NCBI GenBank assembly: GCA_005888695.1
Contig: VBBH01000197.1
Coordinates: 1-11,928 of the forward strand
Source: Candidatus Bathyarchaeota archaeon
GTDB taxonomy: Archaea > Thermoproteota > Bathyarchaeia > 40CM-2-53-6
Reading direction: 5' to 3'
DNA: 11,928 nucleotides
The notes under the pieces: generated by a model
Databases searched by the model: none
Told to the model about the DNA's origin: nothing
Seen by the model: the letters and a program-made list of their open reading frames with translations, nothing else
Shown: positions 1 to 6,838 of the stretch, one piece after another
How the letters are laid out: each line of letters starts with the position of its first letter
Position numbering within the stretch: the first letter of the stretch is position 1
Translations under genes and position numbers: made by a program

Positions 1-11
1 AGCCTAAGAAA

Positions 12-989
12 ATGGTCCCCACCATTGCTGCTAGGGCACCGGCCAAGATCATTCTCACTGGTGAACACTTTGTGGTGCTGGGTGCACCAGCTCTTGCGAT
101 GGCGGTAAATCTCTACTCCACGGCTCACGCCAGTCGGAATGAGACTGGCAAGGTAGAGGTTGAGGCGACCCTCCCGTTGAGACTGGTCGATTCCGGGGAA
201 AGCCGTACAGTCAAGTCCGAAGAATTGTTGAAGCCATTGAGGATGGCAGCGAAGGTGGTCTTGGATAGAGTTCATGGAAATACGCGCGGTGTTCATGTGC
301 GGGTTGAATGTAACATTCCGATCGGAGCTGGCCTTGGCTCTTCGGCCTCTACAAGTGTAGCAATAATCGCCGCAGTCGCCAAATCGCGGGGCGTTCAACT
401 CGGGAAGAAGGAGATTTTCAGACTTGCCTACAAGCCTGAGACGTTGATCCACAACAAGCCATCCGGTGTGGACCAGGCGACCACCACGTATGGTGGAGTT
501 ATCCAATACAAGAAACCTGGGAAGGTTAAGAGCATCAAGATCGATCGGAGGCCAAGCATTCTGATCTGTGACACAGGACTACACAGGTCGACCGGACGCC
601 TGGTAGGTGCAGTCGTGAAGCGGTCCAAGAGGCAGGAAGCAATCTATCGAGACCGCGTCAACGAGGTTACTGGGATCACGGTCAGTGCTAGGCGAGCATT
701 GGAAGGAGGCCGGAACGAAGAGCTCGGGGAGTTGATGAACCGAAACCAGGAACTGCTTCAGGAGATTGGAGTGTCGCATCCAGCGCTTGAGCGACTCATC
801 AAGGCCTCGATGGAGTCTGGGGCGCTTGGGGCAAAGCTAACCGGGGCAGGGGGAGGTGGGTGCATGATCGCACTCTGCAAAGGGGACAAATCCAAGCAGC
901 GCATTGCTCGGAGATTGAGAAGGATGGGTGGAACGGTGTACAACACAAGTCTTGCGGTGAGGGGAGTAGAGGTCCTTGGGGATTCTTAG
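12..989 (+). CDS. mvk: Mevalonate kinase (GHMP kinase family)
   Basis: Phosphorylates mevalonate with ATP in the cytoplasm, an early step of archaeal isoprenoid lipid synthesis. The 325-residue protein shows all three GHMP motifs: an N-terminal PAKIILTGEH at about residues 10-19, the Gly/Ser-rich phosphate loop PIGAGLGSSAS at 103-113, and KLTGAGGGGCM at 275-285. PSGVDQ at 150-155 supplies the expected catalytic Asp (D154). Length fits archaeal mevalonate kinases. The reading frame stays open to the left window edge, so a start upstream of the window is possible, but the ATG at 12 puts the first motif at the usual distance from the N-terminus. A small membrane-protein gene follows 50 bp downstream. 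A paralogous GHMP kinase acting on phosphomevalonate is the main alternative, but the IHNKPSGVD segment favours mevalonate kinase. Confidence 0.93.
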   Translation: MVPTIAARAPAKIILTGEHFVVLGAPALAMAVNLYSTAHASRNETGKVEVEATLPLRLVDSGESRTVKSEELLKPLRMAAKVVLDRVHGNTRGVHVRVECNIPIGAGLGSSASTSVAIIAAVAKSRGVQLGKKEIFRLAYKPETLIHNKPSGVDQATTTYGGVIQYKKPGKVKSIKIDRRPSILICDTGLHRSTGRLVGAVVKRSKRQEAIYRDRVNEVTGITVSARRALEGGRNEELGELMNRNQELLQEIGVSHPALERLIKASMESGALGAKLTGAGGGGCMIALCKGDKSKQRIARRLRRMGGTVYNTSLAVRGVEVLGDS

Positions 990-1039
990 CGCAAGGACAG
1001 AAATACTCCAACACCTTCTACAATTTGAGATAAAAGTCC

Positions 1040-1279
1040 TTGACAGATGCGTCACAAGCCGCAGTTGGGGCAGCGCTTACGGTCCTTATTCTCACTATAG
1101 CTCTCGTTGCGCCTTTAGTCTACGTCGCGTTCTACGCTACTAACTACACTTTCTTTCAGAAGGTAGTAGTCGTATTGGTATCCTTGATATTGGCGGTTGC
1201 CGCGGTGGCGGTAATGTGGATTGTATGGGCGGGTCGAAGAGGATTCATGCGATCTTGGTCCCGCAGTCACAATCCCTGA
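1040..1279 (+). CDS. Small two-helix membrane protein, hypothetical
   Basis: No family recognised. The 79-residue product has two strongly hydrophobic segments, about residues 8-31 and 39-63, separated by a short turn (YATNYTFFQK), and ends in an Arg-rich tail (GRRGFMRSWSRS). By the positive-inside rule the tail, and therefore also the N-terminus, should be cytoplasmic. The start is a TTG at 1040, since no ATG lies in frame before the first helix. An ATG at 1047 is in another frame. It lies 50 bp after mevalonate kinase on the same strand, so it may share that transcript. The long coherent hydrophobic pattern and the clean stop before a non-coding region argue for a real gene, but there is no strong Shine-Dalgarno sequence and no recognisable homologue. 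Confidence 0.5.
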   Translation: MTDASQAAVGAALTVLILTIALVAPLVYVAFYATNYTFFQKVVVVLVSLILAVAAVAVMWIVWAGRRGFMRSWSRSHNP

Positions 1280-1294
1280 GAAGAATGACAGGCT

Positions 1295-1319
1295 GAAGGG
1301 TGGTTCTGGCCCATCCTTT
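1295..1319 (+). other. Hairpin just after the small membrane-protein gene
   Basis: GAAGGGTGG at 1295-1303 can pair with CCATCCTTT at 1311-1319 around a 7-nt loop, giving nine pairs with two G-T wobbles. It lies 16 bases after the stop codon at 1279 and ends in a short T-run. It could help end transcription or stabilise the 3' end of the mevalonate kinase transcript. The T-run is too short to call it a terminator by itself. Confidence 0.35.
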
Positions 1320-1369
1320 GCTCAAGAGCTTGGTTTCTCGGTGCTCTGAGGTTCGGGTTCTGGCTGTAG

Positions 1370-1583
1370 AAAAATGTGGGGGGGATCAATAACAATTCTT
1401 AGGGTATTTTTCAGAAATGCCTGTAAAACTTTTTTTCTAGCAGACTCTTTTCCTCGTGGAATTCTCAGTGTTGAAGGGTGTTCCTCTCAATCTTGATGGT
1501 GGGGGGAGGAAACGTGGTGGATGTGAAAGCATTGGGAAAGTGTCTTTCACGTCTTGCGACTAGACGGACTACCCCACATTTTT
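1370..1583. repeat. 12-bp perfect inverted repeat enclosing 190 bp
   Basis: AAAAATGTGGGG (1370-1381) and CCCCACATTTTT (1572-1583) are exact reverse complements. Between them lie two further local stems (1481-1511 and 1520-1553) and the T7 tract at 1430-1436. This could be the closing stem of a structured non-coding RNA of about 214 nt, or the terminal inverted repeats of a small non-autonomous element. No target-site duplication is visible in the flanks. A plus-strand RNA would have to read through the T7 tract, so a minus-strand RNA is equally possible. Confidence 0.35.
1401..1436 (+). terminator. Candidate terminator: hairpin plus T7
   Basis: AGG...ATTT (1401-1409) can pair with AAAT...CCT (1415-1422) around TTCAG, with a small internal loop. 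Seven T residues follow at 1430-1436. A run of T on the coding strand is the main signal for archaeal intrinsic termination. The position, 120-160 bases after the last plus-strand gene, suits the end of the mevalonate kinase transcript. Confidence 0.4.
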
Positions 1584-1806
1584 ACAATTACATTTTCTTA
1601 AGCGCCTCAAAATGGATGAGATCATGCGAAATTCGTTCATTATGCTAGGAAAAGCATTTTGCGGAAACGGTATTATTCATTTAAGCATAGCGGAAATTCA
1701 CGAGGACAACATCGGGGGCCAGAAAACATGTGCGTATTTTGTCGATCAGAGCATGAAATGAGAGAATTCGGCTCTAGACGACCAAATAGCCTGAATTTTC
1801 TTAAGA

Positions 1807-1822
1807 TTAAGATGCATCTTAA
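1807..1822. repeat. 16-bp perfect palindrome
   Basis: TTAAGATGCATCTTAA is its own reverse complement and lies 20 bp beyond the stop codon of the FKBP gene. With no spacer it is a poor terminator hairpin and looks more like a protein-binding site. The bases before it (CTTAAGA) repeat part of the arm, and ATTTTCTTAAG at 1795-1805 also occurs at 1592-1602. Function unknown. Confidence 0.4.
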
Positions 1823-1842
1823 ACGAGCGACAATTCCGGCCG

Positions 1843-2181
1843 CTAGGTTCTCTTGATATTCGTCATTTTCAACTTGAACTGGAGAGTCTTGCCAGCCATT
1901 GGATGTTTGCCTACTTTCCCATAGGCCTTTTCGGGCGGAATGGTAACCTCACGCTCCTCATTCACCTTCATACCCATCAGGGCTTCTTCAAACCCGGGTA
2001 TCACTTGACCCGTACCTAGCTTTACTTGTAGAGGCTTGTAGTCTCGGGCAGGATTGTGCAATCCAGCTTTCATGGCCTCCTTTTCCATCGAAGTGTCAAA
2101 GACCTTGCCTCCCGGAAATCGTCCGATATAATGGACAAAAACTGTATCGCCCTTTTGCGCCTTGACATCAACGGTGCTCAT
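1843..2181 (-). CDS. FKBP-type peptidyl-prolyl cis-trans isomerase
   Basis: Catalyses cis-trans isomerisation of Xaa-Pro bonds and probably helps protein folding in the cytoplasm; there is no signal peptide. The 112 residues cover one FKBP domain: VHYIGRFPGGKVFDTS at about 16-31, LGTGQVIPGFEEALMGMK at about 55-72, and IPPEKAYG at 81-88. The chaperone 'insert-in-flap' domain that SlyD-type and longer archaeal FKBPs carry after AYG is absent, since AYGKVGKHPMAG runs straight into the last strand. A loop of about 20 residues follows FDTS instead. The ATG at 2181 is preceded by GGGAG at a suitable distance. It lies 52 bp after argH on the same strand, with a TATA-like box in the gap, so it probably has its own promoter and may also receive read-through from the arginine operon. 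Confidence 0.93.
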   Translation of the reverse strand: MSTVDVKAQKGDTVFVHYIGRFPGGKVFDTSMEKEAMKAGLHNPARDYKPLQVKLGTGQVIPGFEEALMGMKVNEEREVTIPPEKAYGKVGKHPMAGKTLQFKLKMTNIKRT

Positions 2182-2216
2182 ACTTCCAAACTCCCGTCCT
2201 GGACTGTCACCAATGG

Positions 2217-2226
2217 AATAAAAGTT
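2217..2226 (-). promoter_or_regulatory. TATA-like box upstream of the FKBP gene
   Basis: On the minus strand this reads AACTTTTATT, 36-45 bases before the FKBP start codon and just past the argH stop. An archaeal TATA box here would place transcription start about 10-20 bases before the ATG, leaving room for the GGGAG ribosome-binding sequence at 2191-2195. Judged by eye only. Confidence 0.35.
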
Positions 2227-2233
2227 GATAGTC

Positions 2234-3694
2234 TCACGCGAACTTGCGGGCTTCCTGTCTTAAGAGCCGTGAACTCTTTGCGAGTTTGGATCTCTTCTTA
2301 TCGACCTGATACTTTCTCAATTGCAACTGCTTACTTCGGGTGGCAATCATCTTGGCTGTCATCTTAGGATTGGGACTCCCGATAGTCTTGTAACGTTCTA
2401 AATGGGTTTCGAGATTCAGAATCTTGCCAACTTCTCGGAGGATCGTGTCACTGTAACTTTTGCCAAGCAGTGTTCGCCACTCATCCGCTCCAAGTTCCTT
2501 GAGCCGGCGGTTCTCCTTGACGGCAAGACCTACAGCCTGACCTACCATCCGATAGGCGTCTCGGTACGGAATCTTTCCTTCTCTTGTTATAGCATTGGCC
2601 AGTTCAGTAGCGGCCGTGAATTCCAGATGACGCTTTCCGGTGATGCTACTGCTAAGCCTGAGCTCTGGAATCAAACCCGACAATGCTGATAGGCAACTTC
2701 GAACAGTGTCCAGAGAGTTCCACAATAACGGTGTGAGTTCTTGAAAGTCGAGGTTGTACCCAGTTGAGAGTCCATGCATGAGAGTAAGAGCAGACGCACC
2801 GTTCCCCGCCACAAGAGCACACCTAGCTCTCACGATCTCCAACGAATCCGGGTTCTTCTTCTGAGGCATTATACTACTTGTCGAAGTGAAAGCGTCAGGC
2901 AACTCCACACGTCCCACATCCTCGGAACTGTAGAAGATCAGATCCTGAGCCAATCTTGACAAGTCAGCAGCTATCAACGAACAGGCGTTCAAGGTCTCAA
3001 CAAGGAAGTCTCGGCCGGTAACGGCGTCGATCGAGTTCTCCACTATACCATCGAAGCCTAGCAGCCTCGCGGTGAGGTGACGATCCAGTCTGAAGCTTGA
3101 CCCTGCAATGGCTCCTCCTCCGAGAGAAGATTGATTCACTCTAGCGAAGGTTTCCAAGATCCTTTGGTTGTCTCTTTCCAATGCGTCATGGATGGAAACA
3201 AGATAGTGAGCGAAGCTTACGGGCTGGGCGGGCTGTAGATGTGTGTAGCCGATGAACAGTGATTTGGTGTGTTTCTTTGCCAGCCGAAGTAATCTGTTCT
3301 CCAGATCGGTCAGATCGTCGATAAGAGTCAGTAGCTGATTCCTCGATGCAATTCTGATGGCGGTTGCGACTTGGTCGTTGCGGCTTTTTCCGGTGTGAAG
3401 CCGACCGCCGACCTCCTTGCCGAGGATACGAGTGACCTCTTCTTCGACCAATACGTGAACGTCTTCCACTGATTCCCTAAACGGGGGAGCCTGCTCTATC
3501 TTGCTCAGGACTTGGAACAGTTTGTGAGCGTCTTGATTTTCTATCGCTTTTGCCTTTGCGAGAGCTATGACGTGGGCCTTGTTGACGAGGATTGTTTCAC
3601 GCGATATTCTTCGATCGGCTTCGACCGATGAGATGAACCGTACCACCTCGTCCTTCATTTTTCCAAGCCGTCCGCCTCTGAGAATCTGTGACAA
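2234..3694 (-). CDS. argH: Argininosuccinate lyase
   Basis: Splits argininosuccinate into arginine and fumarate, the last step of arginine synthesis. The 486 residues show the fumarase/aspartase superfamily signature SSIMPQKKNP at 273-282, with the likely catalytic Ser at 274, the substrate-binding block HTGKSRNDQVAT at 100-111, and THLQPAQP at 151-158 with the conserved His152. The N-terminal LRGGRLG at 5-11 matches the usual ArgH opening, which supports the TTG start at 3694 over the ATG at 3658 that would remove it. A Shine-Dalgarno-like GAGAGGG sits 7 bases before the TTG. The gene starts 12 bp after lysK, so they are probably co-transcribed. The last 30 or so residues form a Lys/Arg-rich tail beyond the usual fold. 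Confidence 0.96.
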   Translation of the reverse strand: MSQILRGGRLGKMKDEVVRFISSVEADRRISRETILVNKAHVIALAKAKAIENQDAHKLFQVLSKIEQAPPFRESVEDVHVLVEEEVTRILGKEVGGRLHTGKSRNDQVATAIRIASRNQLLTLIDDLTDLENRLLRLAKKHTKSLFIGYTHLQPAQPVSFAHYLVSIHDALERDNQRILETFARVNQSSLGGGAIAGSSFRLDRHLTARLLGFDGIVENSIDAVTGRDFLVETLNACSLIAADLSRLAQDLIFYSSEDVGRVELPDAFTSTSSIMPQKKNPDSLEIVRARCALVAGNGASALTLMHGLSTGYNLDFQELTPLLWNSLDTVRSCLSALSGLIPELRLSSSITGKRHLEFTAATELANAITREGKIPYRDAYRMVGQAVGLAVKENRRLKELGADEWRTLLGKSYSDTILREVGKILNLETHLERYKTIGSPNPKMTAKMIATRSKQLQLRKYQVDKKRSKLAKSSRLLRQEARKFA

Positions 3695-3701
3695 TCAAGA
3701 A

Positions 3702-3708
3702 CCCTCTC
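3702..3708 (-). promoter_or_regulatory. Shine-Dalgarno site for argH (TTG start)
   Basis: On the minus strand GAGAGGG lies 7 bases before the TTG at 3694 and overlaps the lysK stop codon. It decides the start codon choice for argH. Confidence 0.6.
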
Positions 3709-4888
3709 AAACTCGATGCTGCAATGGTGTTGCGGTCTCGAATGAGCTGTTCGTGTACAATCTTGCCATGTTCCGGATTGCCATCGTTGTAACTCGGATG
3801 CTCTCAAGGTATTCGGGAATGGAAACGTGTTCGTTATCGGTGTGATCGTGAGCTGAGTTTCCTGGACCATAGGCAACCATTGGAATATTGTACTTCTCGG
3901 CCAGCAAGTTCATGTCACTTGTCCCGGTCTTCTTCACTAGTGTCGCTTGTTGTCCGGTCGTTTCTCTTATCGCCGTCCTGAACGCCCTCACAATTGTTGA
4001 ATCGTTATTTCCAAGAAACGCTGGGCACCTGTTTCCAAAAGAAGCGGATACTACCAGTTCGCCATGTGTGTTCTCTTGCACTCCTTTGCAGACGTTCATG
4101 ATCTTTTGTTCCACAGCCTCAAGTGTTAGACCTGGCGGAATCCGGGCGTCTACTTCTAATTGGGCCGAAGAGGGTATCGTGTTAGTGTCGTCCCCAGCCG
4201 TCATCTTTGTGACTGAGCCGGTCAACGCATTGAACTTTGAAGCTTCGTCATTCGTGAAGCATGAGGACTCTAGCTTCTTCCAGAGGTTGATGGCCTCGTC
4301 GAAGCTGTTCCTGGAGATCCATGGGGATGCAGAATGTCCGCCTTTTGTCGAGCACGTCAGTCTTGCCCGCAAATGTCCCTTGTAGCCAATCGTCACGTTT
4401 CGACTGCCGCTTGGTTCTCCGAAGACTCCGAGGTCGTAGGGCTGATGATCAGACATTACTTGCTGGATTCCTTTGGTTGAGGTCTCTTCCTCGACGACAC
4501 CGACTAGGGTAGCGTGGAAGCTGGCTTCTTCGGTTCCTATTGCCTGGAGGCAGGCGACTATCATTGATGCTAGAGAAGACTTGGCATCCACAGCTCCTCG
4601 GCCATAAACGCGATCATTCTCTACCTTGACAGGTAGTAGTCCCGGGATCGTGTCCATGTGTCCACAGAGGAGTATTCTCGGCCTTCCGGTTCCGATCTCT
4701 CCTATCACGTTGCCGGCCGGGTCCATCTTAGTCTCGAGTCCGTTCCTCCTTAGTTCGGAATCTAGAAAGCTTGCAATTTGGTTCTCGCTGCCGCTGGGGC
4801 TGTATAGGTTCAGCATGGACCGGAGGAGAGTTACCGGATACTCACTTTCTCCGGTCGTCCAATCTAGGATTGCTTGACTAGGATTCAT
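3707..4888 (-). CDS. lysK: LysW-lysine/ornithine hydrolase, M20 family
   Basis: Metal-dependent hydrolase that releases the finished amino acid, ornithine or lysine, from the C-terminal Glu of LysW. Among the 393 residues the M20 elements appear in order: LLCGHMDT with metal His77 and Asp79, GRGAVDAKSS with bridging Asp101, VVEEETSTKG with the catalytic/metal Glu pair around 134-135, GEPSG with Glu158, GGHSASPW at 183-190, and GNSAHDHTDNEH at 343-354 holding the final metal His (probably H349). ArgE and DapE share this fold. The surrounding lysW, lysX and argC genes make the carrier-protein role the best reading. It begins 43 bp after argC and ends 12 bp before argH. Substrate preference between ornithine and lysine cannot be read from sequence. 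Confidence 0.88.
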   Translation of the reverse strand: MNPSQAILDWTTGESEYPVTLLRSMLNLYSPSGSENQIASFLDSELRRNGLETKMDPAGNVIGEIGTGRPRILLCGHMDTIPGLLPVKVENDRVYGRGAVDAKSSLASMIVACLQAIGTEEASFHATLVGVVEEETSTKGIQQVMSDHQPYDLGVFGEPSGSRNVTIGYKGHLRARLTCSTKGGHSASPWISRNSFDEAINLWKKLESSCFTNDEASKFNALTGSVTKMTAGDDTNTIPSSAQLEVDARIPPGLTLEAVEQKIMNVCKGVQENTHGELVVSASFGNRCPAFLGNNDSTIVRAFRTAIRETTGQQATLVKKTGTSDMNLLAEKYNIPMVAYGPGNSAHDHTDNEHVSIPEYLESIRVTTMAIRNMARLYTNSSFETATPLQHRV

Positions 4889-4915
4889 TCTTACTGCCCA
4901 TTAATCATAGAATCG

Positions 4916-4928
4916 ATGTGCTGCACAT
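4916..4928. repeat. 13-nt inverted repeat in the argC-lysK gap
   Basis: ATGTGC-T-GCACAT, a 6-1-6 inverted repeat, lies directly after the argC stop codon, followed on the minus strand by an AT-rich stretch (CTATGATTAAT) before the lysK ATG. It could be a small hairpin in the mRNA or a binding site at an internal promoter. It may equally be chance. Confidence 0.25.
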
Positions 4929-4931
4929 TTT

Positions 4932-5978
4932 TCAAGGATGCAATCCTATCGTGTCAAGGCCTGTCCTTTCGTCAAGTCCGGCCATGACATTGTAGCATTG
5001 CACGGCTGCTCCAGCCGCTCCCTTGGTAAGATTGTCAATTGCGGACATCACAAGGAGTCGATTCACATGAGCATCAGTTTCGAAGCCTATATCGCACAGG
5101 TTCGTTCCAATGACGTTTTTCGGGTTAGGGAGCCCAAACAATCCCTTGTTGTCGGACACCATTCTGATGAACGGCTCATTCCCATATTCTCCCCTGTACG
5201 CTTTCCATACATCCTTCTTCTCGACTTGTCCTCGAGTGAAGGCATGAATTGTAACGAGTATTCCTCTCACCATTCCAACCGCGTGCGGCGTGAAAGCGAC
5301 CTTGACGTTTCCGCCATTGAGTTGCCCCAATTCCTGTTCGATTTCTGGCGTGTGCCGATGCCCCACAATTTTGTATGGACGCACGCCTCCCTCCCGTTCA
5401 GGATGGTGACTACCCATGGAAGGGCCCGCGCCTGCGCCTGATGAGCCGATTTTGGCGTCTATTACTATGTGCTCTTTTTCTACGATGCCTGTTTTGACCA
5501 GTGGCGCGAGTCCGAGTATTGACGCTGTGGCCATACATCCCGGAACCGCTACCAGCTTGGCATTGCGGATGTCTTCCCTGTGTATTTCGGGCAGACCATA
5601 AACTGCTTTCTCCAGCAATTCGGGATGCTCGTGCTTTGTATGATAGTACTCTGGGTATGCTTCTGGATTCTTCAACCGGAAATCTGCTGCCAGGTCCACT
5701 ATCTTGGTTCCTTGGTCGAGAAGCTGCGGTACTAGGCCAGCTGATTTCCCGTGCGGGAGCGCAGTGAAGACTAGATCATTGTCATTGTGTGTTGCCAAAC
5801 TCTTGTCGTCGAATCGCAGGTTTGTTCTTCCTCTGAGGTTGGGGTGAACTCTGTACAATGGCTCTCCGGCGAATCGTTGTGATGTTACGCGAGTGATCTT
5901 GCAGTCTGGATGGTTGATCAAGAGGCGAAGTAATTCTCCACCTGCGTATCCTGAACCTCCGAGAATTGAGACCTTCAA
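4932..5978 (-). CDS. argC: LysW-aminoacyl-phosphate reductase (ArgC/LysY)
   Basis: NADPH-dependent reduction of the phosphorylated, LysW-bound glutamate (or alpha-aminoadipate) to the semialdehyde. The 348-residue protein opens with the nucleotide-binding GGSGYAGGELLRLL at 7-20, has catalytic Cys148 in VPGCMATASILG, then DAKIGSSGAGAGP at 174-186, HHPERE at 191-196, and GHRHTPEI at 206-213 with the conserved His. The GSSGAG plus HRHTPEIEQ pattern is typical of the carrier-protein branch of the ArgC family. The start is a TTG at 5978, two bases after the lysX stop, and places the Rossmann strand right at the N-terminus. This near-zero spacing implies coupled translation with lysX. The partner kinase LysZ, normally nearby, is absent from the window. 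Confidence 0.93.
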   Translation of the reverse strand: MKVSILGGSGYAGGELLRLLINHPDCKITRVTSQRFAGEPLYRVHPNLRGRTNLRFDDKSLATHNDNDLVFTALPHGKSAGLVPQLLDQGTKIVDLAADFRLKNPEAYPEYYHTKHEHPELLEKAVYGLPEIHREDIRNAKLVAVPGCMATASILGLAPLVKTGIVEKEHIVIDAKIGSSGAGAGPSMGSHHPEREGGVRPYKIVGHRHTPEIEQELGQLNGGNVKVAFTPHAVGMVRGILVTIHAFTRGQVEKKDVWKAYRGEYGNEPFIRMVSDNKGLFGLPNPKNVIGTNLCDIGFETDAHVNRLLVMSAIDNLTKGAAGAAVQCYNVMAGLDERTGLDTIGLHP

Positions 5979-5980
5979 CT

Positions 5981-6838
5981 CTATCTTCTCGTCATTCCCA
6001 CAGCGTATTTGATGAGTAGACTTGGAATGTCAATTCCTGTAGCCTTGACTGTTGCTTTGAATTCGGTAGTGTGATTCACCTCATGTACGACCAGTCCATT
6101 CTTACTTTCCATTAGATCAACTCCAAATACTCCTCCGCCCATCGATTTCGCGGCACGAACACTGAATTCCTCGATCTCTGGGGTGACTGGACAGTTCTCA
6201 ACGCGTCCTCCTAAGGCTGCATTAGTTCTCCATTCGGAATCGGTAGCGTACCTGTACATTGCCGCTACAACATGATCTCCTATGACGAATGCTCTAATGT
6301 CTCGTCCTGGCCGGTCAATTTTTTCTTGAAGATAGTACACCTGCTGGATAGGGTGTAGGTACTCTCTGGATTCGATTATTGACTTGGCCATTTCCTGATC
6401 TTTGAGAAGAGTGACAAGGCGTCCCCAGCTTCCCACTACCGGTTTGATCACTGCAGGATAGCCAAGCTTGTCCAATGCTTGTATGGCCGATTCTTCCGTG
6501 AACGCCAAGAATGTCTTTGGAGTAGGAATCCCTGAGTTTGCAAGCCTGATCGAGGCGAGGAGTTTGTTGCCGGCTGTTGAGAGTGCCTCGAATGAGTTTA
6601 CAACAAGGACTCCGCTCGATTCGAGGGTCGCGGTAACATGGAGGCCTCGGAAGTAGGATATGCATCTTTGTAGGATGACGTTTGTAATCTCGAATCTGTT
6701 GGGGAAGCCGGTGACTGGGAAGGGCGTTGTGTTTGTGTCGTAGAGCTTGAGGTCAACCTGTTCTCTTTTGGCGGCGTCGATGAGCATCCTCTCGTCAGGT
6801 CTGATCTGATCGTAGACGAGACCTATGCTGGTGGTCAC
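5981..6838 (-). CDS. lysX: LysW amino-acid ligase, ATP-grasp (LysX/ArgX)
   Basis: Uses ATP to join the amino group of glutamate or alpha-aminoadipate to the C-terminal Glu side chain of LysW, the entry step of carrier-bound arginine/lysine synthesis. The 285 residues show an ATP-grasp fold like RimK: VIKPVVGSWGR at 130-140 with the ATP-binding Lys132, GRDIRAFVIG at 178-187, TNAALGG at 205-211, and metal/phosphate ligands in GVDLM (Asp241) and HEVNHTTEFK (Glu253, Asn255). The start is a GTG whose first bases overlap the lysW stop (GTGA), implying translational coupling. Linkage to argG, argH and carAB suggests a glutamate (ArgX-type) or dual-specificity enzyme. I cannot assign specificity from sequence alone, so the symbol lysX is generic. 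Confidence 0.9.
   Translation of the reverse strand: MTTSIGLVYDQIRPDERMLIDAAKREQVDLKLYDTNTTPFPVTGFPNRFEITNVILQRCISYFRGLHVTATLESSGVLVVNSFEALSTAGNKLLASIRLANSGIPTPKTFLAFTEESAIQALDKLGYPAVIKPVVGSWGRLVTLLKDQEMAKSIIESREYLHPIQQVYYLQEKIDRPGRDIRAFVIGDHVVAAMYRYATDSEWRTNAALGGRVENCPVTPEIEEFSVRAAKSMGGGVFGVDLMESKNGLVVHEVNHTTEFKATVKATGIDIPSLLIKYAVGMTRR

Larger units (their letters stand above)
1280..1842. other. Structured intergenic region between convergent units
   Basis: No convincing coding sequence lies in these 563 bases. The left half is rich in potential RNA structure: a hairpin at 1295-1319, a bulged 8-bp stem (1321-1329 with 1343-1350), a hairpin followed by T7 at 1401-1436, an 8-bp stem (1481-1488 with 1504-1511), a 10-bp stem with one G-T pair (1520-1529 with 1544-1553), and a 12-bp inverted repeat whose arms lie at 1370-1381 and 1572-1583. 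It also has G-runs at 1378-1384 and 1501-1506. The right half (1584-1842) is more AT-rich and shows an 11-bp direct repeat ATTTTCTTAAG (1592-1602 and 1795-1805) and a 16-bp palindrome at 1807-1822. I see no tRNA and no match to RNase P or SRP RNA motifs. Confidence 0.6.

Noticed and set aside
1370..1583. RNase P or SRP RNA
   Set aside because: The minus strand holds CGAGGAAAAGAGTC, which resembles the RNase P GAGGAAAGTCC block, but it is not exact and the partner ACAGAA block is absent; no SRP helix 8 motifs seen.
1659..1856. 65-residue reading frame on the plus strand from a TTG, with a CxxC pair
   Set aside because: No Shine-Dalgarno sequence, low-complexity composition, runs convergently into the FKBP 3' end, and shows no domain pattern; one CxxC alone is not evidence.
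3656..3694. Later ATG start for argH at 3658
   Set aside because: It would delete the conserved LRGGRLG opening, while the TTG at 3694 has GAGAGGG seven bases upstream.
3888..4385. 165-residue frame on the plus strand opposite lysK
   Set aside because: Shadow of a clear M20 hydrolase on the minus strand; no start signal or domain pattern.
4938..5441. 167-residue frame on the plus strand opposite argC
   Set aside because: Antisense to a fully conserved ArgC with intact catalytic residues; composition looks like a complement shadow.
6315..6665. 116-residue alternative frame inside lysX on the same strand
   Set aside because: Overlaps the intact ATP-grasp ligase in another frame and has no recognisable content.
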